From: CAVVGZ01 sp963747965 | Lineage (GTDB): Bacteria; Chloroflexota; Anaerolineae; Anaerolineales; Anaerolineaceae | Length of the DNA: 64,000 nt | Assembly (NCBI GenBank): GCA_963747965.1 | Contig: CAVVGZ010000004.1 | Coordinates: 640,236 to 704,235 of the forward strand | Direction: 5' to 3' | Shown: one piece after another, positions 1-8,879 of the stretch | How positions within the stretch are numbered: the first letter of the stretch is position 1 | How the letters are laid out: each line of letters starts with the position of its first letter | The notes under the pieces: generated by a model | What the model saw: only the letters and a program-made list of their open reading frames with translations | What the model was told of the DNA's origin: nothing | Database searches by the model: none | Program-made: the position numbers and the translations under genes

Positions 1-158
1 ATACCCTTCTTCTCATAAATTGGTATATTTTCAGACCAATCCACTGATCCGGATGGCAAAATCTCTGAAATCCTTCCATTCTCTACAAGGACATCGACAG
101 ATTTCCTTGGTTCATTGCCGGTACCATCTATCATGAGATCAGCACGATAAATTTTCAT
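1..158 (-). CDS. Amidohydrolase family protein, N-terminal part only (cut by window edge)
   Basis: The minus strand from an ATG at 158 reads MKIYRADLMIDGTGNEPRKS and continues to the window edge without a stop. This is the usual opening of imidazolonepropionase-like amidohydrolases: a small beta domain with the 'IDGTG' turn, before the metal-binding His-x-His. It resembles the start of the neighbour at 1153-2409, so the two are probably paralogues. A Shine-Dalgarno-like AGGTGA lies just before the ATG and overlaps the stop of the upstream acetamidase gene, suggesting translational coupling. Active-site residues are outside the window, so the substrate cannot be judged. Confidence 0.75.
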   Translation of the reverse strand, partial: MKIYRADLMIDGTGNEPRKSVDVLVENGRISEILPSGSVDWSENIPIYEKKG

Positions 159-167
159 TATTGTCAC

Positions 168-1127
168 CTAAAAAACAGCATTCTCCAATAATAAGTGAAA
201 GATATCAATACCCAACTCTTTCTTTACAAAATCGAGAGGCATTTCCATCCGGCATGTCATAGCCGGATCAACCATCTGGCAAATACGAATATCCCCCACA
301 AGGCTTACCAGGATCCCCATGTCAACAATGGATTCATTTGTAGCCTTGGACAAAAATATTACCATTTGTTCGACAGCCTTCTTTGCAGCCTCATCAAGAG
401 TTGGTGCAGTTGCTATCGTGGAGATTGCGTCAGTCGTTATCAAAAACGGTAATGGTATATCAAAATTTTTTAGTAAAGTTATTTTTATCCTGACTTTCCC
501 CCCCGTTTCAATTCCAGAGCAGCCGACCTCGCCATCTCCTTGTGCAGAATGTAGATCCCCTAAGGCCAGATTTCCACCATTTATAGTTACAGGCAGTAGT
601 AATGTAGCGCCTGCTTTTATTTCTTTACAATCCAAATTGCCGCCATGATCACCGGGCCATCCTGCGTTGATTTTATTTCTCGGGGTCGTACCAATACAAC
701 CAATCATCGGGTTTATTGGGTGCTTATATTTTTGTTCGTAAATAAAATAATTATCTACGACAGGAATTATTCGACTCTCCGCTCCGTCAACAATATCGCA
801 TATGGCGCCTTTTCCTTTTGATGCCATTGCCCATCCTTGATGATCTACCTCTAATTTAAGAATTTCGATCATTAAAATATCACCGCTTTTAGCCCCAGAA
901 ACAGCAATCGGTCCGGCCAAAGCCATACCTGGGCTGTAATTATTAAATTCTTCTCGAAATTTTTCGGGTGTGGTTATGACTCTCCTGTTTACATGCCCCC
1001 TCGAACTGCACATAACATCGATATCAACGATATCCCCGGAATTAACTTTTATCAGATGCTCTTTTTTAGGGTCAAATTCAATTACATATTGTTGTCTTGA
1101 TATGTGGTTTATTTGATTATTATTCAT
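168..1127 (-). CDS. Acetamidase/formamidase family protein
   Basis: A 319-residue protein with the FmdA/AmdA family pattern. Key blocks are GDHGGNLD (about residues 159-166) and GDLHSAQGDGE (190-200), which carry the acidic and His residues of the metal site in this family. Known members hydrolyse formamide or acetamide (or related small amides) to ammonia and the acid in the cytoplasm; the substrate here is inferred only. The length fits the family. It sits between two amidohydrolase genes on the same strand, with 25 bp to the upstream gene and 9 bp to the downstream one, so the three probably form an operon for amide or cyclic-amide breakdown. The region is visibly more AT-rich than the rest of the window. 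Confidence 0.88.
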   Translation of the reverse strand: MNNNQINHISRQQYVIEFDPKKEHLIKVNSGDIVDIDVMCSSRGHVNRRVITTPEKFREEFNNYSPGMALAGPIAVSGAKSGDILMIEILKLEVDHQGWAMASKGKGAICDIVDGAESRIIPVVDNYFIYEQKYKHPINPMIGCIGTTPRNKINAGWPGDHGGNLDCKEIKAGATLLLPVTINGGNLALGDLHSAQGDGEVGCSGIETGGKVRIKITLLKNFDIPLPFLITTDAISTIATAPTLDEAAKKAVEQMVIFLSKATNESIVDMGILVSLVGDIRICQMVDPAMTCRMEMPLDFVKKELGIDIFHLLLENAVF

Positions 1128-1152
1128 GATCGAATTCTATTCCTAATTATTT

Positions 1153-2409
1153 TTACATATAGACTTGTAGATCAGTATCTTTTTCGCCATCTTTATCAAT
1201 CACAATATTGCCGTCAAGGACAACAGTTGACACTGAATTAATAAATGAAATATCATCCAATGGGTCTCTCTCAAGATACACAAAATCTGCCGCATACCCC
1301 GGTTTTATCAAGCCTGTATTTTCACCTTGCCCAATTCCCTCAGCAGCCAGGTGTGTGGCAGCGTTTATGGTATCTAAAACCGATAATCCGGCTTGATTAA
1401 GTAATTCCAATCCAATAGAGTAATCGCCAAATGTGCTTGTGGCGTCGCTTCCCGCAATGATCTTGGCACCCATTTGATGTAATTGATTGACAATAAATAA
1501 TTTTGATTCTAATTTATAAGATAAATCGTCCATTATTTTTTTATCATCAGCAGAAATTTGCTCAGCCCTTGATTTCAATTCCTGAAGTTTCCGGTAACCT
1601 GTTTGGATAGTCGGACAAACATACAATTGTTTCTTAATAAGGTTATCCGCTATCTTGAAATTAAAGGTTCGTTTTCCGTTCGGCATCAGGAAATTGATAT
1701 GATCAATAACATCAATACCAGCAATGACTGCTCTTCTTATACTTTCTGTACACAGGCAGTGTGCCTCGGTTAGTTTTCCTGAACCATGGGATTCCTCGAC
1801 AATTGCGATTAATTCCTCTGTCGTGTACGTTGGACGTGTCATATCGGAATTGGGTGTACCACCACCTCCGCTTGCGATGACCTTAATAAAATCAGCCCCC
1901 TCTTTCACCAGCTTTCTGACTGATTTCTTCACACCAATAACACCATCAGCCTCCTCTCCAAAAAAATAAAAATGGCCGCCAGTTATTGTTATTGGGCGTC
2001 CACAAACATGAATTTTCGGAGCAATATAGATTTCACTATCTAAAGCTTGTTTGATTGCAAATCCAATATTTCCAAAAGAACCGCTGTCTCGAACAAAAGT
2101 AACCCCTGCCCGGAGATGTTTATATGCATTCTTAAATGAACGGACAAGAATTTCACCGATAGGATCATTGTTAATGACTTCGAGATAATTGCTTGAGCCT
2201 GAGCCGAACATCAAATGGGTATGCGTGTCTATCATACCGGGTATCACAACATACCCTGGTTTGTAATAATCAAAAGATGATTCCATTAATCTATCAAATG
2301 CACAAACTTCCTTAATAATGCCATTTTCAACTACAATGGCAGTTTTTTTTAGGGGTTTATTGCCGCTGCCGTCAATTAATTTATCAGTTCCATAAATTTT
2401 TAAAGCCAT
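1153..2409 (-). CDS. Imidazolonepropionase-like amidohydrolase
   Basis: A 418-residue metal-dependent hydrolase. The His-x-His metal pair is in GMIDTHTHLMFG (H63, H65). The carbamylated-Lys candidate is in GADFIKVIASGGGG, further His ligands are in TEAHCL and DVIDHI, and the catalytic Asp is in AGSDATS. This layout matches the HutI/Xaa-Pro-dipeptidase-like branch of the amidohydrolase superfamily, whose members cleave cyclic amides or N-acyl/prolyl dipeptides. The substrate is not deducible from sequence. It is the first gene of a minus-strand group with the acetamidase and a second amidohydrolase. Similar enzymes recur at 29021 and 34075 beside a peptide transporter. Confidence 0.88.
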   Translation of the reverse strand: MALKIYGTDKLIDGSGNKPLKKTAIVVENGIIKEVCAFDRLMESSFDYYKPGYVVIPGMIDTHTHLMFGSGSSNYLEVINNDPIGEILVRSFKNAYKHLRAGVTFVRDSGSFGNIGFAIKQALDSEIYIAPKIHVCGRPITITGGHFYFFGEEADGVIGVKKSVRKLVKEGADFIKVIASGGGGTPNSDMTRPTYTTEELIAIVEESHGSGKLTEAHCLCTESIRRAVIAGIDVIDHINFLMPNGKRTFNFKIADNLIKKQLYVCPTIQTGYRKLQELKSRAEQISADDKKIMDDLSYKLESKLFIVNQLHQMGAKIIAGSDATSTFGDYSIGLELLNQAGLSVLDTINAATHLAAEGIGQGENTGLIKPGYAADFVYLERDPLDDISFINSVSTVVLDGNIVIDKDGEKDTDLQVYM

Positions 2410-2966
2410 AATTTTCCATGTTATTCGGAATAGTGTTGGATGCTTGTCGAAGGATTTATTGGCAGAGATTCGAAATAATATCCAATATAAATTATTATAC
2501 GGGATGTCTGCATATTTACTCTATACTATAATAGGGTAATAAAAGCTGCGTGGTAATTCCCGAAATCTATCTGTCATTTGGTTTATTAAAACCGCGTTAC
2601 AAGATCCCGGATATCACCAAATAGGATCAATAAAGGCCTTTCGTAGAAAATTCAGGATCGGTCTTTCAGAATTAAATTCGAAGTGGTTACCAAAATATTG
2701 TAATTTTTTGAGTTTGGAAGAAAACTCTGGCATAACATGATCAATTATTTCCCAACAAAGTTGGCGAAAAACAATAACTGTATTTACCCATCATTTGCGA
2801 AAGGCTATGATATTCTAAATCGTCATTAATGGTATTTAAGTTGGGTTTTAGTTAATTGGTTCCTGCAGCAAAGAAAAATCATCTGATCCAATCGTACAAG
2901 AATGGGTGAGTATTCTTCGATATATTTGGTTTTGCATGTAATGTGCGGTAATAGGAAGTTGGTTTT
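2410..2966. other. Divergent intergenic region, no gene seen
   Basis: About 560 bp of AT-rich sequence between the minus-strand amidohydrolase and the plus-strand racemase operon. It should hold the promoter of the minus operon; a TATAAT-like box can be read on minus near 2490-2500, but no good -35 was found. The short ORFs here show no protein-like composition. Confidence 0.5.
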
Positions 2967-2995
2967 TTGTGACGAATTTCGAATGAGGGTATAAT
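2967..2995 (+). promoter_or_regulatory. Probable sigma-70-type promoter of the racemase-kor-suc operon
   Basis: TTGTGA at 2967-2972, a 17-bp spacer and TATAAT at 2990-2995. The predicted start lies about 75 nt before the chosen racemase ATG. No terminator is seen before 15401, so this may drive the whole cluster. Confidence 0.6.
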
Positions 2996-3075
2996 CGCAC
3001 ATTGTGGATTAGGAACGATTATTCCAATTGGATTTATTGACTGAATCTCAGATATGGATGGAGGAGCTTGCAGGA

Positions 3076-3930
3076 ATGTCATCAATTATGAATCCAAACG
3101 CACCGATTGGAATTTTCGACTCCGGATTGGGAGGATTGGCAGTACTGCGTGAAGTTAACCGCCTGCTGCCTGGTGAAGATTGCCTCTTTGTAGGCGATAC
3201 GCTGCGCCAGCCTTACGGACCTCGGACAATTGAAGAAGTCCGCCGGTATTCAATTGAAATTACAGGCTATTTAATAGAAAAAGGCGCCAAGCTTGTGTTG
3301 ATTGCCTGCAATACAGCCTCCATTGCAGGCGGTGATGCTGCTCAGGCTTGTTATCCGCATATCCCGGTGATCGGCATGATTCAACCAGGCGTCAAAGCGG
3401 CGCTGCGAGCCACCCGCAATAAGCGTTTAGGGGTATGGGGAACTGAGATCACCATCGCCAGCCAGGCGTACGACCAGATGATCGTAGATTTCGATCCACA
3501 GGCAGAGGTAGTCGGGGTTGCTTGCTCCACTCTACTGCGGCTGGCAGAAAAGGGGAAAATTAGCGACCGTCCGTATTTACATAAACTCGCTTCGCAAGAT
3601 TTCAAGAATATCGCAGAATTCAAGGCGGACACTTTAATCCTGGGCTGCACTGATTTCACATGTGTCCGGGATATTATTGATGAGGTAGTGGGAAATCAGG
3701 CTGTCGTGGTTGACCCGGCTGAAGAAGTGGTCCATGAGGCAGCGCGGGTAATGCAAGAGCGGGGAGGGTTAAATCCCGGGATGGGAAGGGCAGCATGGAC
3801 AAAATTCTTTATCACCGGTGATGATAAGGAAAATTTCTCTGGTTTTGGTGCGAAATTCCTGAATGTTCCCATGATTGATGTCACCCGGATTCCATTGGCG
3901 GATGTGCAAAAAGCAGCCGGATGTGCCTGA
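3076..3930 (+). CDS. murI: Glutamate racemase-like protein (Asp/Glu racemase superfamily)
   Basis: A 284-residue protein from the ATG at 3076, which has GGAGG 11 bp upstream; a longer reading from 3028 has no such support. It follows the MurI pattern: IGIFDSGLGG (D15, S16), FVGDTLRQPYG and ACNTAS (catalytic Cys about C78). The second site reads LGCTDFT (C191, D193), where typical glutamate racemases have GCTHYP. The His next to the second catalytic Cys is therefore replaced by Asp, which may change substrate or rate. Known members interconvert L- and D-glutamate using two Cys. It heads an operon with an aminotransferase and the kor/suc genes, so a catabolic role feeding D-amino acids into degradation is possible besides peptidoglycan supply. 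Confidence 0.82.
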   Translation: MSSIMNPNAPIGIFDSGLGGLAVLREVNRLLPGEDCLFVGDTLRQPYGPRTIEEVRRYSIEITGYLIEKGAKLVLIACNTASIAGGDAAQACYPHIPVIGMIQPGVKAALRATRNKRLGVWGTEITIASQAYDQMIVDFDPQAEVVGVACSTLLRLAEKGKISDRPYLHKLASQDFKNIAEFKADTLILGCTDFTCVRDIIDEVVGNQAVVVDPAEEVVHEAARVMQERGGLNPGMGRAAWTKFFITGDDKENFSGFGAKFLNVPMIDVTRIPLADVQKAAGCA

Positions 3931-3963
3931 ATAAATCTTCCAGTATTGAGAGAGGTGATCAAC

Positions 3964-5131
3964 ATGTATGAATTATCTCAGCGGGTTAATAATCTCAAGC
4001 TTTCGGCAACGGATGAAATTGATAACACCGTAAAGAAAATGCAGCGGACGGGAATCAAGGATATTATTTCGTTTGGCGGGGGGGAACCCTGCTTTGACAC
4101 TCCTCTGACGGTTCAGGATGCTGCAATCGCTGGTTTGCGGGCTGGCAAGACGAAATACGAACCGACCGCCGGGGATTTTGAACTGCGGGAAGCGATCAGC
4201 CATAAATTTAAACATCATAACCACATTATCGCAGGCGTGGATGATATTCTTGTAACCCCTGGTGGTAAATTTGCGGTTTTTATGGCTTGCCAGGCTTTAC
4301 TTCAACCGGGTGACAAGGTGATGGTCCTGGAACCTGCCTGGGTATCATACGTATCAAATGCTGAGCTGGCAGGCGCAGAAGTGATCCATATCCCTTCTTA
4401 TGAAGAAAATGGTTTTCAGCCTGACCTGGATCTGATCCGGAATAAGATGGATAAATCGGTGAGATTTATTGTGATGAATTCGCCAAACAATCCCACCGGC
4501 GCAGTTTATGCCCCCCATACAATCCGGGAGATTGCCAAGATCGCCCAGCAGTTCGGAGCGTTAATCTTATCGGATGAAATCTATGAAGATATCCTCTACC
4601 AGGGTGAACGTTATAGCCCTGGATCCGAATTCGATAATGTCATTACAATTAACGGTTTTTCAAAAACATACGCCATGACTGGCTGGCGTCTGGGATATGT
4701 GACTGCCCCGCGTGAGATCATTGACGGGATGATCAAGATCTACCAGCAGTCTGCTACCTGTGTTACGGCTTTCGCCCAGTCTGGAGCGATCGATGCTCTA
4801 ACGAACCCCAAAGCGGCAGCTGATTCCCGGATGATGATCCAGGGGTATCGCGAACGCGGAGAATTGATTTCTGAATTGATCCAGGAATCAGGTTTCTTCA
4901 GAGGTTTTGTTCCACAGGGTGCATTCTATGCATTTCCTTCCTATACCTTTAACCGGTCTTCTCTGGAAGTCGCCAACCTGCTGCTTGAAAAAGCCCATGT
5001 GGCAACCGTTCCGGGTTCTGCGTTTGGTGATTGCGGTGAGAGGCATATCCGGTTTTCTTACTCTACTAGCAAAGAAAATATTATTGAAGGCTTCCGGCGG
5101 ATTGGACCAAATCGCGGAACAGCTTGCCTGA
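3964..5131 (+). CDS. PLP-dependent aminotransferase class I/II (one frameshift near the end)
   Basis: An aspartate-aminotransferase-like fold type I enzyme of about 388 residues. NSPNNPTGAVY (about 171-181) and NGFSKTYAMTGW with the PLP-binding Lys (about K234) are clear. The ATG at 3964 is preceded by GAGAGGTGATC. The uninterrupted frame runs on into the next gene, but near 5097-5105 the other frame gives the expected ending (DQIAEQLA, stop at 5129-5131). The sequence attggacc probably holds one extra base, so the apparent 599-residue fusion with KorA is an artefact. The likely role is transamination of an amino acid to the 2-oxo acid used by KorABC just downstream. Confidence 0.85.
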
Positions 5132-5142
5132 GGAGTGTAATT

Positions 5143-6308
5143 ATGGCAGAACAAAATAAACATGGACGATTATTAACTGGAACACATTTTATGATGGGGA
5201 ATTTCGCCGTGGTTGAAGGTGCATTGGCCGCAGGTTGTGACTTTTTTGCCGGTTACCCGATTACCCCGGCTAACGAAATTTCCGAACAAATGGCCCAGCG
5301 CATGGCAGAGGTCGGAGGGGCATTCCTGCAAGGAGAAGATGAGTTGTGCTCCATATATGCGGTGACTGGAGCATCCCTGGCAGGGGCTAAAGCTATGACA
5401 GCAACAGCCAGCGCCGGTTACAACTATATGCAGGAAGGAATTGAGTACGCTGTTGCGGGCGAAATACCCTGCGTGATTGTGGATGTACAGAGCTGCCGCG
5501 GTGAAAATTATGCCACCCAGGCAGATGTAATGCAGGCACGTTGGGGTGCGGCGGGCGACCATGAAATGATTGTCCTGGCGCCATCTTCGGTTCAAGAATT
5601 GTTTGATTTTACCGTCCGTGCCTTTAACCTGGCGGAGAAATACCGCACTCCGGTGATCGTCCTTTCTGAGACGACCATTGCTTTAATGCGGGAAAACCTG
5701 GTTATCCCGGAGCCTGACCAGGTTGGAGATTATCAACCGGGTTAAACCCACCGTGCCGCGGGAACAATTTGTGCCATTCGCCGCTGCACCGGATGGAGTG
5801 CCGCCCCTGCCCAGTTTTGGTGATGGGTACCGCATCCTGCACTCCATAAACCCGCACGACGAGGATGGGGATATCCATTGGAAGCCGGATGTTTTTGAAA
5901 AGTTGTATCAGCGCATCACCAACAAGATTACATCCCACTACGATGATATTGTCCGGACAAAATCTTTTTCACTTGGATGACGCCAGGATCGGGTTGGTTG
6001 CCTATGGCAGCGAAAGCCGCCCGGCACTTGAAGCAGTTGAGTTCATGCGGGAAAAAGGAGTGAAGGCCGGTTTGTTGAAGCTTGAAACCATCTGGCCGGT
6101 GCCGGAACGGGAAATCAAATCCCTGGCAAACCAGTGTGATCTCCTCTTTTCAGTAGAGATGAACATTGGAAAATATGCCGGCGAGATTGAGAGGGTCAGT
6201 AGTGGTGCCTGCGAGGTAGTCCGCATCACGAAAAACCGCGGTTTGGTCCATACCACCAGGGAAATTCTGGTGGAGATGGAAAAGAAACTGGGGCGCTCGC
6301 TGCAGTAA
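5143..6308 (+). CDS. korA: 2-oxoacid:ferredoxin oxidoreductase, alpha subunit (two frameshifts)
   Basis: The start ATG at 5143 follows GAGGAG. The protein of about 388 residues carries the alpha-subunit blocks FFAGYPITPANEI, GEDELCS and ATASAGYNYMQEG in its pyrimidine domain. The C-terminal part (GLVAYGSESRPALE, ETIWPVPE) is the transketolase-C-like domain. The frame breaks near 5716-5725 and again near 5960, where ctttttc appears to hold one T too many. Removing one base at each point restores a continuous protein. With KorB and KorC it oxidatively decarboxylates a 2-oxo acid to acyl-CoA with ferredoxin as electron acceptor. Adjacent sucCD makes 2-oxoglutarate the likely substrate. Confidence 0.85.
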
Positions 6309-6355
6309 TTTGGTATGCAACGCGCTTGATTGACCAATAGGTATTTGGAGGAAAC

Positions 6356-7177
6356 ATGGCGGAAGTTGTAAATCCATTAAGAAAATATCTACGTAAGGAC
6401 AGCCTGCCGCACTTCTTCTGTGCTGGCTGCGGATCTGCACAGGTATTGAACTTTTTTGTACAGGCGGCAGATGCAATCAATTTAGATTTTGATAATTTGG
6501 TTACTATTGGCGGAGTAGGCTGCACGGCCCGCATACCTGTTTATCTTGATACAGAGACCCTGCATGGCATCCACGGGCGCACTCTTCCCTGGGCAACCGG
6601 TATTAAACTGCATAATCCCAAATTAAAAGTGGTAATTTTTGCGGGTGACGGAGACGCAGCCTCAATCGGCGGCAACCACCTCATCCATGCAGCGCGCCGC
6701 AACCTGGATGTGACAATGATTATGGTGAACAACCTGACATTTGGGATGACCGGCGGCCAGGTAGGGCCGACTACACTGCGCAATCTTAAAACGACAACCA
6801 CACCTTATGGTAATCTGGAAGACTCTTTCGATGTTTGCAGGCTGGTTGTTGCGGCGGGAGGGACATACGTTGCCCGATCATCCACCTTCCGTCCAAGATT
6901 GGCAATTAATGCAATTAAGAAAGCCTTGCAGCACAAGGGCTTTTCATTTGTTGAGATTATCAGTCAATGCCCAACAAATTTTGGCCGGAAAGCAATCGGC
7001 AGCGGTGATCCGGTAAATGGGGTGAAATGGATCGAGGAAAATTCACTTACCGTGAAGCAGGCCGGTGAACTTCCTGAAGAGCAGCTCGGGGACAAATTCG
7101 TTTTGGGAACCTTTGCAGATATCTCCCGTCCCGTTTTCATGGGAGGGTCAATTTTCCCGAGAGAGGAAGAGGAATAA
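6356..7177 (+). CDS. korB: 2-oxoacid:ferredoxin oxidoreductase, beta subunit (TPP-binding)
   Basis: A 273-residue subunit. FFCAGCGSAQ (C22, C25) begins the Cys set for a [4Fe-4S] cluster. GDGDAASIGGNH (about 97-108) and NNLTFGMTGGQ form the thiamine-diphosphate and Mg site. The length and order match Kor/Vor beta subunits. It is intact, preceded by TTGGAGGAA, and its stop shares a base with the KorC start (TAATG at 7175-7179), implying coupled translation. In the cytoplasm it would carry the decarboxylation chemistry and pass electrons to the ferredoxin encoded at 9752. Confidence 0.93.
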   Translation: MAEVVNPLRKYLRKDSLPHFFCAGCGSAQVLNFFVQAADAINLDFDNLVTIGGVGCTARIPVYLDTETLHGIHGRTLPWATGIKLHNPKLKVVIFAGDGDAASIGGNHLIHAARRNLDVTMIMVNNLTFGMTGGQVGPTTLRNLKTTTTPYGNLEDSFDVCRLVVAAGGTYVARSSTFRPRLAINAIKKALQHKGFSFVEIISQCPTNFGRKAIGSGDPVNGVKWIEENSLTVKQAGELPEEQLGDKFVLGTFADISRPVFMGGSIFPREEEE

Positions 7178-7737
7178 TGGACAAAGATCGAGTGACAATC
7201 CAGTTTTGCGGATTTGGAGGACAGGGGATTATCCTATCTTCTGTAATTTTTGGAACAACTGCGGTCCTCCACTCTGGAATGAACGCAGTTCAAACCCAGT
7301 CTTACGGATCCGAATCCCGCGGCGGTGAATGCCAGGCCGAGCTGATCTTATCCAGCAAGCCAATTATCTCCTCCCTGGCCGATCAATTGGATATACTGGT
7401 GGCTATGTCGCAGCCGGCTCTCAATCAGTATCTCAAACGCCTGAAACCCGGCGGCACATTAATTTTTGACCCTGAATTTGTGACCCGTCCGGACCGGATA
7501 GATATTCAGGAGATTTCGATCCCTGCAACTGCGGAGGCTGGCAAGTTGGGAAATAAACTTGTCGCCAACATGTTCGTTTTGGGTTTTATCCAACAGCTTA
7601 CCGGGTTAATCTCCAACGAGGCTTTATGCGAAGTTATCAGTGAGAATGTCCCTTTGAAATATGTGGAACTTAATAAAAAAGCAGCCCGGAATGGGATGGC
7701 GTTGGCAAAGGAAATGAATGTGAAGATGGAGGCTTAG
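7177..7737 (+). CDS. korC: 2-oxoacid:ferredoxin oxidoreductase, gamma subunit
   Basis: A 186-residue gamma subunit. FCGFGGQGIILS near the N-terminus, QSYGSESRGGECQAE and the C-terminal NKLVANMFVLGF helix are characteristic of the POR/KOR gamma family. The ATG overlaps the korB stop, and sucC starts 3 bp after its stop. In the family this subunit packs against alpha and beta and contributes to CoA binding. Intact, normal length. Confidence 0.93.
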   Translation: MDKDRVTIQFCGFGGQGIILSSVIFGTTAVLHSGMNAVQTQSYGSESRGGECQAELILSSKPIISSLADQLDILVAMSQPALNQYLKRLKPGGTLIFDPEFVTRPDRIDIQEISIPATAEAGKLGNKLVANMFVLGFIQQLTGLISNEALCEVISENVPLKYVELNKKAARNGMALAKEMNVKMEA

Positions 7738-7740
7738 GAT

Positions 7741-8877
7741 ATGCGGCTTTTAGAATTTCAAGCGAAACAACTTTTTGCGGAGTACGGCATACCCATTCCA
7801 AAGGGCTATCTAATTACATCAATAGAAGATGCAGCCCGGGTGGTGCCCCCGGCGGTGCTGAAAGCACAAGTGATCGTCGGCGGACGGGGTAAGGCGGGTG
7901 GTATCCGGTCAGTGGAAACTATTGAAGAAGCAGTCTCTGGGGTAAGGGATTTGCTGCAGATGAACATCAAGGGATACCCGGTTTCTGCTCTGTTGGCTGA
8001 AGAAAAGATTCAAATCAAGCATGAATACTATTTAGCTGTCCTTTATGACAAAAAAACTAATTCTCCTATCATCATGGCGAGCGCAGCGGGCGGTGTGGAT
8101 ATCGAGCAGGTTTCACATGAGAACCCGGAAAAAATCATCCTTAAAAAAATCGACACGTTTATTGGACTGCAAAAATATGCCCCGCGTTATATGGCAATGA
8201 AGCTGGGTATTGGGGATGTGGATGGGTTTATTGCCATCGTCGAGCACCTCTATGCCATTTTATTGGAATGTGACGCAACCCTGGTAGAGATCAATCCTTT
8301 GGTCGAAACCCCGAACGGATTGCTGGCTCTGGATGCTAAGGTTATTCTGGATGACAGGTCTGAATTCCGGCATGCAGAAATGTTTGAAAGAATTCGCAAG
8401 GAACAGAGCGATCTGAATAAAAAACCAAAAACCGATGCAGAACGGTTGGCCGAAGAACGCGGGATCACCTACGTCCAGCTTGATGGAAATATCGCTATGA
8501 TCGCTGATGGTGCTGGGACCGGAATGCTTACCCTGGACCTGATCCGGGATGAAGGGGGGTATGCCGCGAACTTCTGCGAGATGGGTGGACTGGCCAACAC
8601 AAAGATTATGAATGAGTCCATTGAGGTTGTTCTGGCGAATCCACAGGCCAGGGTGCTGCTGATCACCCTGATTGGTGGTCTCACCCGCATGGATGAAATA
8701 GCCGCCGGTATAGCGCAATATGTCCAGGCACATGGCAAGATAGTCCCAATGGTGGTGCGAATGTGCGGCACGCAAGAGGAAGTTGGCAAAGCAACACTGC
8801 ATGAGATTGAAATTGAGCCCTTTGAAGATTTGGCAAAAGCAGTAAAAGCTGCTGTAGCCATTGCAAGGACGGTGTAA
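7741..8877 (+). CDS. sucC: Succinyl-CoA synthetase (ADP/GDP-forming), beta subunit
   Basis: A 378-residue ATP-grasp protein starting MRLLEFQAKQLFAEYGIP, the typical SucC opening. VGGRGKAGGI is the nucleotide-binding loop and LVEINPLVETPNG is the metal-binding block. The C-terminal CoA-ligase domain has DGAGTGMLTLDLI and GGLTRMDEIA. It forms the nucleotide-binding half of the enzyme that converts succinyl-CoA, ADP and phosphate to succinate, CoA and ATP. The tight packing between korC and sucD indicates co-transcription. A related short-chain acyl-CoA substrate cannot be excluded from sequence. Confidence 0.93.
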   Translation: MRLLEFQAKQLFAEYGIPIPKGYLITSIEDAARVVPPAVLKAQVIVGGRGKAGGIRSVETIEEAVSGVRDLLQMNIKGYPVSALLAEEKIQIKHEYYLAVLYDKKTNSPIIMASAAGGVDIEQVSHENPEKIILKKIDTFIGLQKYAPRYMAMKLGIGDVDGFIAIVEHLYAILLECDATLVEINPLVETPNGLLALDAKVILDDRSEFRHAEMFERIRKEQSDLNKKPKTDAERLAEERGITYVQLDGNIAMIADGAGTGMLTLDLIRDEGGYAANFCEMGGLANTKIMNESIEVVLANPQARVLLITLIGGLTRMDEIAAGIAQYVQAHGKIVPMVVRMCGTQEEVGKATLHEIEIEPFEDLAKAVKAAVAIARTV

Positions 8878-8879
8878 CA

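Noticed and set aside
3946..5745. A 599-residue aminotransferase-KorA fusion protein
   Set aside because: The aminotransferase ending, its stop codon, a Shine-Dalgarno and the KorA ATG are all present in the shifted frame near 5100-5145. The fusion arises from one extra base.
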